Source: Lachnospiraceae bacterium UBA1755
GTDB taxonomy: Bacteria; Bacillota; Clostridia; Lachnospirales; Lachnospiraceae
Length of the DNA stretch: 11,605 bases
Assembly: GCA_002314805.1 (NCBI GenBank)
Contig: DCHJ01000005.1
Coordinates: 4,837-16,441 of the forward strand
Direction: 5' to 3'
Under the pieces are notes generated by a model. It was not told the DNA's origin. It made no database searches and worked only from the letters and a program-made list of their open reading frames with translations. This document shows, piece by piece, positions 6,752 to 11,605 of this stretch (positions are counted from its first letter, which is position 1; each line of letters begins with the position of its first letter). Both the position numbers and the translations under genes were made by a program.

Positions 6752-6897
6752 CATGAAATTTCATTTTTGAGACACACCCCGACCAAAGCAACTGTCAGTG
6801 CCGGGTCTGCTTTCTTCATATACATAAAGACATCTTCAAGCAGGTTTTGTATTTCATTGTCCTGCTTTTGGGGGCAGCATATAAGGCGGTCTGTCAA
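6751..6897 (-). CDS. Possible 48-aa downstream small gene
   Basis: Between the deacetylase stop codon (6942-6940) and the terminator, the same frame stays open for 62 codons before TGA at 6753-6751. A TTG start at 6897 lies 4 nt after AGGAG (6906-6902). It would give 48 residues starting MTDRLICCPQKQDNE, with an acidic helix (NEIQNLLEDVFMYMKK) and a hydrophobic segment (ALTVALVGVCL). Its stop codon sits exactly at the terminator, which is what a real last gene would show. No family is recognised. The alternatives are a stop-codon readthrough tail of the deacetylase or chance. The spacing is short and the TTG start is weak. Confidence 0.4.
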   Translation of the reverse strand: MTDRLICCPQKQDNEIQNLLEDVFMYMKKADPALTVALVGVCLKNEIS

Positions 6898-6939
6898 CCG
6901 GCTCCTGTGGTAAATCTCCGATGCAGCAGCTCTGTGGGT

Positions 6940-7836
6940 TTAAGGCCTGAAGCTGAAATACTTGCCGCCAGGCACCATACCGCCTCGTGCAGCAGCAAGC
7001 TGGGATACGGTGACAAGCTGGTAGCCTCTGTTGATCAGTTCGGGGATAAGTGCTCCGCAGGCATCAACCGTGGTGGAGTGGATATCATGCATCAGGATAA
7101 TATCGCCGTCCTTCACATTATTGAGTACACAAGAGATGGTAGCCTGAGGATTTCTTGTCTTCCAGTCAAGAGTATCAATATTCCACATGATCGCTGACAT
7201 GCCGAGACTTCCGATGGTTTGCATAGTCCTGGTATCGACTGCGCCGCCGGGAGGTCTCATGAGAGTGGGGCGCACGCCGCAGGCAGACTGGATAAGATCG
7301 CTGGTCGAGTTAAGAGTCTGGACTGTCTTTGCATGAGATGTACGGGTCAGAGTTTCGTGACCGTATGAATGATTGCCTATTTCACATCCGTCTGCAATCG
7401 CACGCTGAAGTATTGCTTCGCGTCCGCTGATCCGGCTCCCGACTACAAAAAATGTGGCTTTTGCACCATACATTTCCAGAATGGAGAGAAGGCGTGGAGT
7501 ATTGCTGCCGTGAGGTCCGTCGTCAAAGGTAAGCGCTATCATCGGTCTGGACGGGTCAATACTATTACCGGCGGCGTTTGATATGTTACTGTCTGAACCG
7601 GTCCCGTTTACTCCTGGACCGACCTCGCTGTTTGACTTAGCTGTATTGTTATTAAGAGAAGTATCAAATGCGGGTCCGGTCTGACCGGACTGATCGGGGA
7701 AGACCTGTGTCACCTCACCTGGATTGCCGTTCTCTTCGGCATATGCGCAAAGGCAGCCTGAAAGTATAAAAATGGCTGCTGCAGCAATCACCAGGCCAAG
7801 CTGTATGGATTTTCTGTTTAATACGTTCTTGTTCAT
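6940..7836 (-). CDS. Secreted, probably lipid-anchored NodB-domain polysaccharide deacetylase
   Basis: This carbohydrate esterase family 4 enzyme removes acetyl groups from GlcNAc or MurNAc in peptidoglycan or a related glycan outside the cell. Residues 1-33 form a signal peptide with a lipobox, L25-S26-G27-C28; cleavage after AYA at 31-33 is the non-lipoprotein alternative. A low-complexity Gly/Ser/Asn linker follows to about 95. All five NodB motifs are present: TFDDGP (103-108), HSYGH with metal ligands His156 and His160, RPPGG (194-198), DTLDW (221-225) and LMHD with His250. The catalytic set looks intact. The start is taken as ATG 7836 (298 aa). The TTG at 7872 that lengthens the frame is the -35 box of the promoter. 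No Shine-Dalgarno precedes the ATG, so the message may be leaderless. The rhomboid gene is divergent. Confidence 0.93.
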   Translation of the reverse strand: MNKNVLNRKSIQLGLVIAAAAIFILSGCLCAYAEENGNPGEVTQVFPDQSGQTGPAFDTSLNNNTAKSNSEVGPGVNGTGSDSNISNAAGNSIDPSRPMIALTFDDGPHGSNTPRLLSILEMYGAKATFFVVGSRISGREAILQRAIADGCEIGNHSYGHETLTRTSHAKTVQTLNSTSDLIQSACGVRPTLMRPPGGAVDTRTMQTIGSLGMSAIMWNIDTLDWKTRNPQATISCVLNNVKDGDIILMHDIHSTTVDACGALIPELINRGYQLVTVSQLAAARGGMVPGGKYFSFRP

Positions 7837-7843
7837 GGTTACA

Positions 7844-7872
7844 ATATTAAGACTGTATAATATGGAAGTCAA
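7844..7872 (-). promoter_or_regulatory. Promoter of the polysaccharide deacetylase gene
   Basis: On the minus strand TTGACT (7872-7867) and TAATAT (7849-7844) are separated by exactly 17 nt. The -10 ends 7 nt before the ATG at 7836, so RNA would begin at about 7837, on top of the start codon. Confidence 0.6.
7856..7861 (+). promoter_or_regulatory. Possible -10 element of the rhomboid gene
   Basis: TATAAT on the plus strand sits inside the spacer of the divergent deacetylase promoter, so the two would compete for RNA polymerase. No good -35 is visible at normal spacing (TTGTTC lies 21 nt upstream). Confidence 0.35.
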
Positions 7873-7930
7873 TGGAGATAAATGCTAAAATCGTATGTGT
7901 AATAAAAATGTAATACCCGGTGGTGCTTAA

Positions 7931-8557
7931 ATGAAAGATGTGAAAATCAGGGATATATATATTACCGTTATCCTGATGGCAGTTAACCTGCTGCTGTTCA
8001 TTGTGCCGCTCATTATATGCGGCTGCGTTCCCGTTGATGTCATAGTGAGGCTGGGGGCACAGTACTGGCCGTTCATAAAGGCCGGAGAGTGGTGGAGGCT
8101 CATCATCTGCAATTTTCTTCATTTCTCTGCAGAGCATCTGATGTTCAATATGATCGCTCTTTTTGCACTGGGGACCAATATGGAACCATGCCTGGGGCAT
8201 CTAAGGTATGCCATATTATATATGCTTTCGGGCATCGGAGGCAGTACGCTGTCATATGTGGTGAATATGCTGATGTCAGATGATATTGTTGCGGCCGGGG
8301 CAAGTACTTCTGTATACGGACTGCTTGGAGCTATGGCATGTATCGTTTTCCTTGGCTTTGGGGAAAGAGTTGGAATACGGTTTTCTAAAAAACGATTCTT
8401 CATCTTAGCTTTTATCAATGTTGCCGGAAGTGTGTGGAAAATGGAATTTATCGATATAGCGGGACATGCAGGGGGATTTGTGACAGGGGTACTCGTATGT
8501 CTTGTGATGATGCTCCTCACACGCAGGAAGCATACGGATGGGAAAACGGAGACATGA
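7931..8557 (+). CDS. Rhomboid-family intramembrane serine protease
   Basis: Rhomboids cut membrane proteins within the bilayer using a Ser-His dyad. This 208-aa protein is the compact six-helix bacterial form without an extra cytoplasmic domain. The N-terminal helix spans 11-31. WRLIICNFLHFSAEHLMFN (55-73) supplies the conserved His69 and Asn73 of helix 2. The catalytic serine is Ser125 in GASTSVYGLLGA (123-134), where Thr replaces the second Gly of the common GASG. The catalytic histidine is His179 in IAGHAGG. The tail is short and basic. A GGTGG ribosome binding site (7919-7923) precedes the ATG by 7 nt. It is divergent from the deacetylase and followed by a weak hairpin. The substrate cannot be predicted from the neighbours. 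Confidence 0.93.
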   Translation: MKDVKIRDIYITVILMAVNLLLFIVPLIICGCVPVDVIVRLGAQYWPFIKAGEWWRLIICNFLHFSAEHLMFNMIALFALGTNMEPCLGHLRYAILYMLSGIGGSTLSYVVNMLMSDDIVAAGASTSVYGLLGAMACIVFLGFGERVGIRFSKKRFFILAFINVAGSVWKMEFIDIAGHAGGFVTGVLVCLVMMLLTRRKHTDGKTET

Positions 8558-8567
8558 AACATGACTG

Positions 8568-8602
8568 CCGATGTCCGGAACGTATAATAATATCCGCATC
8601 GG
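8568..8602 (+). terminator. Probable terminator hairpin after rhomboid gene
   Basis: CCGATG (8568-8573) pairs with CATCGG (8597-8602), and CGGA (8576-8579) pairs with TCCG (8593-8596). The stem has a 2-nt bulge and a 13-nt AT-rich loop. Only TTTGTG follows, so it is a weak intrinsic terminator. Confidence 0.4.
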
Positions 8603-8698
8603 TTTGTGATAAAACGCATCAGTCTGAGAATACTCGACGGGACCGGAGATATATTCAGCCGGTAAATGCTTGTCAGACAGATTTTGGGCACTAAAAAA

Positions 8699-8772
8699 TG
8701 GAAACAATGGGGCTTGAACCCATGACCTCTCGCGTGTGAAGCGAACGCTCATCCCGGCTGAGCTATGTTTCC
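8699..8772 (-). tRNA. tRNA-Val (anticodon CAC)
   Basis: The minus strand folds into a full cloverleaf. The acceptor GGAAACA pairs perfectly with TGTTTCC and the discriminator base is A (8699). The D stem is GCTC/GAGC, the anticodon stem TTCGC/GCGAG, and the T arm ATGGG-TTCAAGC-CCCAT. The anticodon loop TTCACAC puts CAC at 8738-8736, reading the valine codon GUG. CCA is not encoded: a run of six T follows the discriminator directly and may help to end transcription. It is a solitary tRNA gene with its own promoter. Confidence 0.95.
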
Positions 8773-8781
8773 ATTAACGAT

Positions 8782-8810
8782 ATGATACAACTAAACGGCA
8801 GAGTAATCAA
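8782..8810 (-). promoter_or_regulatory. Promoter of tRNA-Val
   Basis: On the minus strand TTGATT (8810-8805) and TATCAT (8787-8782) are 17 nt apart. RNA would begin near 8776, a few bases before the mature tRNA 5' end. Confidence 0.6.
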
Positions 8811-8827
8811 TAATATATACAAAATAT

Positions 8828-8857
8828 TCCGGAGGTGTTCCGGAGGGCTCCGGAGGG
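8828..8857 (+). promoter_or_regulatory. Triple tandem Shine-Dalgarno before the WYL gene
   Basis: Three copies of TCCGGAGG start at 8828, 8839 and 8849. The last is followed by GTGT and the ATG at 8861, so it is the best-placed site. Because TCCGGA is self-complementary, any two copies can pair through CCGG, which could hide or expose the third. A tandem array like this is unusual. Confidence 0.65.
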
Positions 8858-8860
8858 TGT

Positions 8861-9868
8861 ATGGCGAGAAAGGAAAATCAAAAACTGAAGCTTGTCTGTC
8901 TGATGAGGATATTTACCGAAAAGACTGATGACGATCACGGTATCACTATGCCTGATATTATCCGGGAACTCGACGGCTATGGGATACATGCCGAGCGAAA
9001 GGGGATCTACGATGATATCTGCTGTCTCAATGATTACGGCTTTGAGATAGAGGCCAGAAAGGCCGGCAGGACCACAGAGTATCATCTGGTGGGCAGATTG
9101 TTTCAGCTGGCTGAACTTAAGCTCCTGGTGGATTCAGTGCAGTCCGCAAAATTCATATCCGCCCGTAAATCAGGGGATATTATCAAAAAGCTTGAGACTC
9201 TGTGCAGTACCTATGAGGCCGGGAAGCTGAACCGTCAGGTCTATGTACAGGGAAGAGTCAAGACTATGAACGAAAGCATCCTGTACAACGTGGATACGAT
9301 CCACGAGGCCATATCCTCCAACAGGATGATAATCTTTCAGTACTGGAACTGGAACATCAAAAAGGAGATGGAGCTGCGTCATGGCGGCAGATATTATAAG
9401 GTGAGTCCGTGGGGGCTTTCCTGGGACGACGAGAATTATTATCTGGTGGCATTTGACGATGAGGATAAGCGGATCAAGCATTACAGGGTGGACAAGATGC
9501 TGCATATCAGTATTGTCGATGAGGCAAGGGAAGGTCAGAGCCAGTACAAGGGCATAAACATGGCAGATTATTCACGCAGGACCTTCGGTATGTTTGGCGG
9601 GGAGGTGTGTACGGTCTCGCTGGAGTGTCTCAACAGTTTCGCCGGTGTCATCATTGATCGTTTCGGTAAGGATACCACTCTGATAAAGAGTGACGATGAG
9701 CATTTCAGGATAAACGTCCCGGTTGCTGTCAGCAGGCAGTTCCTCGGCTGGGTAACGGGACTCGGTGACGGAGTAGTGATCACCGGACCGGATCGCGTGA
9801 TAGAGATGATGCGGGAGGAAGCCAGAAGGGTCGCAGCGGTATATGAGGTAAAGCAGGCACATTCCTGA
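8861..9868 (+). CDS. WYL-domain transcriptional regulator
   Basis: This 335-aa protein has the standard layout of WYL regulators. Residues 1-72 form a DeoR/HTH_11-type winged helix with MPDIIRELDGYGIHAERKGI as recognition region and a wing ending EYHLVG. A linker with helical content runs to about 135. The WYL domain is at about 140-215, with YYKVSPWGLSWDDENYYLVA as core and HYRVDKM after it. A C-terminal WCX-like extension runs to the end. WYL domains are thought to sense a nucleotide or similar ligand; the ligand and target genes here are unknown. The start is set by the triple TCCGGAGG array immediately upstream. It lies next to tRNA-Val (divergent), and there is no defence or DNA-repair gene beside it, so a housekeeping regulatory role is as likely as phage defence. 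Confidence 0.92.
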   Translation: MARKENQKLKLVCLMRIFTEKTDDDHGITMPDIIRELDGYGIHAERKGIYDDICCLNDYGFEIEARKAGRTTEYHLVGRLFQLAELKLLVDSVQSAKFISARKSGDIIKKLETLCSTYEAGKLNRQVYVQGRVKTMNESILYNVDTIHEAISSNRMIIFQYWNWNIKKEMELRHGGRYYKVSPWGLSWDDENYYLVAFDDEDKRIKHYRVDKMLHISIVDEAREGQSQYKGINMADYSRRTFGMFGGEVCTVSLECLNSFAGVIIDRFGKDTTLIKSDDEHFRINVPVAVSRQFLGWVTGLGDGVVITGPDRVIEMMREEARRVAAVYEVKQAHS

Positions 9869-9964
9869 ACGTAAAAGAATGAAACTCGCTTCTGCCTGTA
9901 AAGCTATCAGTACCATCGCATATTCCTGTATGTAAGAGAATGAAAGTGGGGCGAGCCTGAAAAA
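9857..9964. repeat. Degenerate 61-bp tandem duplication at the WYL gene 3' end
   Basis: GCACATTCCTG at 9857 and GCATATTCCTG at 9918 begin two copies offset by 61 nt. The first 28 bases match at about 24 positions, and similarity then fades. The left copy spans the TGA stop of the WYL gene. Each copy contains an ATTC and GAAT inverted pair that could form a small hairpin. The remainder of the intergenic region to 10051 shows nothing else. Confidence 0.55.
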
Positions 9965-10051
9965 ACTGCTGCAGAGAGCAAGTGGTCAATAACACAAAAC
10001 TCCGGGCCGTGCCGAAAATTCATGGCAATAACACCGCGGGTCACAACAATA

Positions 10052-10091
10052 ATGGGACAGAGCTCCGGATCACGCCGGAATTCTGTCCCAT
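10052..10091. terminator. Long hairpin between convergent genes, probable terminator
   Basis: ATGGGACAGA (10052-10061) pairs with TCTGTCCCAT (10082-10091). Inside it TCCGG (10064-10068) pairs with CCGGA (10075-10079). The stem is strong and lies downstream of both the WYL gene and the minus-strand HPr-like gene. The 3' side on the minus strand reads TATTGTTGTG, a poor U tract, so termination by itself may be incomplete. Confidence 0.5.
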
Positions 10092-10121
10092 AGTCATTAT
10101 ACCGTATTACTCACTCGGGTA

Positions 10122-10367
10122 TCAGCCAAGCAGATCAGGTGTTTCGGCAAAGAGTCTTAAGAACTTTGCCTCATCTTCCTTGTTACTGCAATAAAGCTCA
10201 AGGTCTCCGGCGTGATCTCCGATGAGACTGGCGATGCCTACATACTGTGAAAGCTTCGACTTGAGGTTGAACTTGTCACCGTATATGGATGTAAGGAATA
10301 CGTCACCCTTGCAGCTGTCTGCTGTTGCGATGAATTTTTCGGCTTCTTTGATGTTGTTGATCTTCAT
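10122..10367 (-). CDS. HPr-like small protein without the phosphorylatable histidine
   Basis: The 81-residue protein has the length and apparent layout of HPr-fold proteins: GDVFLTSIYGDKFNLKSK, a helix-like LSQYVGIASLI, then GDLELYCSNKEDEAKFLRLF. The FNLKSKLSQYVGI stretch occupies the place where HPr has its SKS-(I/L)-MG-(I/L) helix. GDLELYCSNKEDEA fits the final strand and helix. The region around residue 15 has no His, so it cannot act as a normal PTS phosphocarrier. AAGGAGG (10381-10375) lies 7 nt before the ATG at 10367, which excludes the upstream frame extension to 10508. It is transcribed alone from its own promoter. That it is a real gene is well supported; the HPr relationship is a pattern judgement. 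Confidence 0.75.
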   Translation of the reverse strand: MKINNIKEAEKFIATADSCKGDVFLTSIYGDKFNLKSKLSQYVGIASLIGDHAGDLELYCSNKEDEAKFLRLFAETPDLLG

Positions 10368-10420
10368 ACATATGCCTCCTTCTTTTTGGTCATATTCTGC
10401 TTGTTCATGGTTTCGCATAA

Positions 10421-10448
10421 AGTATACAAGTGTTTTTTGCAAAAGCAA
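10421..10448 (-). promoter_or_regulatory. Promoter of the HPr-like gene
   Basis: On the minus strand TTGCTT (10448-10443) and TATACT (10426-10421) are 16 nt apart. RNA would begin near 10414, giving a leader of about 47 nt with the AAGGAGG site. Confidence 0.55.
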
Positions 10449-10500
10449 GCCATATATACGTTTCGTAAGAAAGTTCGGAGTTGTGAGTAAAAATGCACAA

Positions 10501-10538
10501 AATAACAATGTAGTTATTGTATATAATACACAATAACT
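10501..10538. promoter_or_regulatory. Inverted-repeat operator-like element around a TATAAT
   Basis: AGTTATTGT (10512-10520) and ACAATAACT (10530-10538) form a perfect 9-bp inverted repeat, with 9 nt between that contain TATAAT (10522-10527). A third half-site, AATAAC at 10501-10506, pairs with GTTATT at 10513-10518. The arrangement resembles a repressor operator over a promoter, but no -35 element is evident for the TATAAT. Confidence 0.45.
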
Positions 10539-10723
10539 GCGCGCAGTGGGCGGCAGACCAAGTTTATACTAAGGAAATGCGGATTAAATACACAATCCTA
10601 TTTTTATGTTTTTACAAATGCATTAGAATCAAGGCTTTTCAGGAAAGTACGGTAATAAATTACCCGTTGATCAGCTGTTCCTTAACAGTAAAATATAGCT
10701 TTTCAGCGCAGCAGTATAAATGC
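10539..10723. other. AT-rich intergenic stretch without a convincing gene
   Basis: This completes the gene-free region between the HPr-like gene and the L,D-transpeptidase gene. An open frame from ATG 10577 has an AAGGA nearby. Its 56-aa translation is rich in Tyr, Ile and Asn with no pattern of a folded protein, so it is not called. No known RNA was recognised. Confidence 0.4.
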
Positions 10724-10729
10724 TACAAT
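10721..10729 (+). promoter_or_regulatory. Extended -10 promoter of the L,D-transpeptidase gene
   Basis: TGCTACAAT is an extended -10 (TACAAT at 10724-10729). A weak TTTTCA lies 18 nt upstream. RNA would start near 10736, leaving a leader of about 40 nt. Confidence 0.45.
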
Positions 10730-10758
10730 ATCATTAATAATTATTAGAAGGGAGCGCA

Positions 10759-10777
10759 GTTTTCTGGCGGAGAAAAC
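10759..10777 (+). promoter_or_regulatory. Hairpin presenting the ribosome binding site directly before the start codon
   Basis: GTTTTCT (10759-10765) and AGAAAAC (10771-10777) form a perfect 7-bp stem around the loop GGCGG (10766-10770). The base of the stem touches the ATG at 10778. The GGCGGAG ribosome binding site is partly in the loop and partly in the stem. A second purine-rich site, GAAGGGAG, lies just upstream at about 10747-10754. Confidence 0.55.
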
Positions 10778-11569
10778 ATGAAGGCAAAGAAGTTTTTGGT
10801 CCTGATCTGTACGGTATTGTTTGCCGCAGGTCTCGGTTTTACAGTATATGCCGGCGAGGTCGGCCCTGGATACACCGGATGGAATCAGCTGCCGGACGGC
10901 AGTTGGGAATATTATGACGGGGGACATAAGATAGTCGATCAGAGCTTTACAGTAGATGGAAAGCAGTATATCTTTGACAGCAGCGGAAAGCTACAGGAAG
11001 CAGATGCCCAGAAGGGCAATGTCCTTATTACTGATTCAGTACCCGGACATGGCGCGGCAGGTACAAACCAGGAAACGCCGGCTCAGACTGCTGCTCCGGC
11101 AGCTGCAGGCGATACGGTTACTGTGTCGCAGTATGTATCTGCCGAATGGAAGAACAGACCCAATCCGTACAGTACTCCCGATGTGGTTGAGGTGGATATT
11201 CCGAAGCAGCATGTGTGGTGCTATAGAAACAACGTGTTGGTATGGGACTCCTACTGTACAACGGGATGTGTAAAGAAGCATACAGAGACTCCGAGGGGCA
11301 ATTTTACTATTCAGGCAAAGCAACGTCAGCGTTACCTTATGGGACCAAAGGATCCAGCCACGGGACAGCCAAAGTGGAAGAACTGGGTGGAGTACTGGAT
11401 GCCGTTCCATAACGGCTGCGGACTTCATGATGCAAGCTGGAGAAAGAAATTTGCCGGAACTATCTACCAGTACGCAGGGAGTCACGGCTGTGTAAACCTG
11501 CCGCCGGAGAGGGTGAAGGACCTGTATGACAGGGTATATGTGGGTATGCCGTGTATAATTCATGACTGA
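10778..11569 (+). CDS. Secreted L,D-transpeptidase (YkuD) with N-terminal wall-binding-like repeat
   Basis: L,D-transpeptidases form 3-3 crosslinks in peptidoglycan or attach proteins to it, outside the membrane. The 263-aa precursor has a signal peptide (residues 1-25, cleavage likely after VYA). A choline-binding-like repeat pair follows at about 33-72 (GWNQLPDGSWEYYD and FTVDGKQYIFDSSGKL). An Ala/Thr/Pro linker runs to about 110, and the YkuD domain extends to the end. The catalytic motif SHGCVNL has His236 and nucleophile Cys238. Upstream FHNGCGLHD provides the usual conserved histidine region. TPRGNFTI is the typical substrate-side strand. The protein is complete and close to the usual length. 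The start has GGCGGAG in an unusual hairpin just upstream. The gene appears monocistronic within the window. Wall crosslinking fits the nearby deacetylase, though they are in separate units. Confidence 0.95.
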   Translation: MKAKKFLVLICTVLFAAGLGFTVYAGEVGPGYTGWNQLPDGSWEYYDGGHKIVDQSFTVDGKQYIFDSSGKLQEADAQKGNVLITDSVPGHGAAGTNQETPAQTAAPAAAGDTVTVSQYVSAEWKNRPNPYSTPDVVEVDIPKQHVWCYRNNVLVWDSYCTTGCVKKHTETPRGNFTIQAKQRQRYLMGPKDPATGQPKWKNWVEYWMPFHNGCGLHDASWRKKFAGTIYQYAGSHGCVNLPPERVKDLYDRVYVGMPCIIHD

Positions 11570-11605
11570 TGTGTATGAATGTGTTCTGATGTGTGCGGAT
11601 GCATG
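11566..11605. repeat. 20-bp tandem repeat at the L,D-transpeptidase 3' end
   Basis: CTGATGTGT occurs at 11566-11574 and 11586-11594, with partly matching sequence after each (ATG at the same position), giving two 20-bp units up to the window edge. The first unit includes the TGA stop. More units may lie beyond the window. Confidence 0.45.

Noticed and set aside
8861..9868. WYL regulator as marker of a phage-defence island
   Set aside because: No nuclease, helicase, CRISPR or toxin-antitoxin gene lies beside it in the window.
10577..10747. 56-codon AT-rich frame with a nearby AAGGA
   Set aside because: Its composition looks like untranslated AT-rich DNA, and it runs across the promoter of the next gene.

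Overview
The window looks like chromosomal DNA from a low-to-mid GC Gram-positive anaerobe of the class Clostridia, probably Lachnospiraceae-like. This is inferred from strong AGGAGG-type ribosome binding sites, an L,D-transpeptidase carrying a choline-binding-like repeat, a tRNA gene without an encoded CCA, and the protein families present. No ribosomal RNA, transposase, phage gene or CRISPR array was seen. The content is mostly housekeeping and cell-envelope genes in short transcription units on both strands.

Layout. Positions 1-687 hold one small HTH-like gene (minus strand) and a gene-free stretch. At 688-2211 lies nnr, the bifunctional NAD(P)H-hydrate repair enzyme. At 2292-3690 a seven-helix membrane protein of unknown function overlaps a GtrA-family flippase-like gene by 8 nt. 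A divergent-orientation ArsP_2-type metal permease (3726-4580, minus) follows, bracketed by an 18-bp direct repeat. After a structured leader of about 270 nt comes a 545-aa membrane enzyme (5010-6647). It fuses a CrtO-type acyltransferase-like domain to an MGDG-synthase/UgtP-type glycosyltransferase. A bidirectional terminator (6715-6751) separates it from a minus-strand unit with a lipoprotein-like NodB polysaccharide deacetylase and a possible 48-aa downstream gene. A rhomboid protease (7931-8557), tRNA-Val(CAC) (8699-8772, minus), a WYL-domain regulator with a triple Shine-Dalgarno (8861-9868), an HPr-like small protein (10122-10367, minus) and an L,D-transpeptidase (10778-11569) complete the window.

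How the genes may work together. Several products act at the membrane or wall: the glycolipid enzyme, the GtrA-like protein, the deacetylase, the L,D-transpeptidase and the rhomboid. They sit in separate transcription units, so this is a neighbourhood and not a pathway operon.

The most interesting item is the CrtO-glycosyltransferase fusion, with a leader that could switch between alternative pairings around its ribosome binding site. Others are the direct repeat around the metal permease, two apparently leaderless starts, an open frame continuing past the deacetylase stop codon, and degenerate tandem duplications that overlap the stop codons of three genes.
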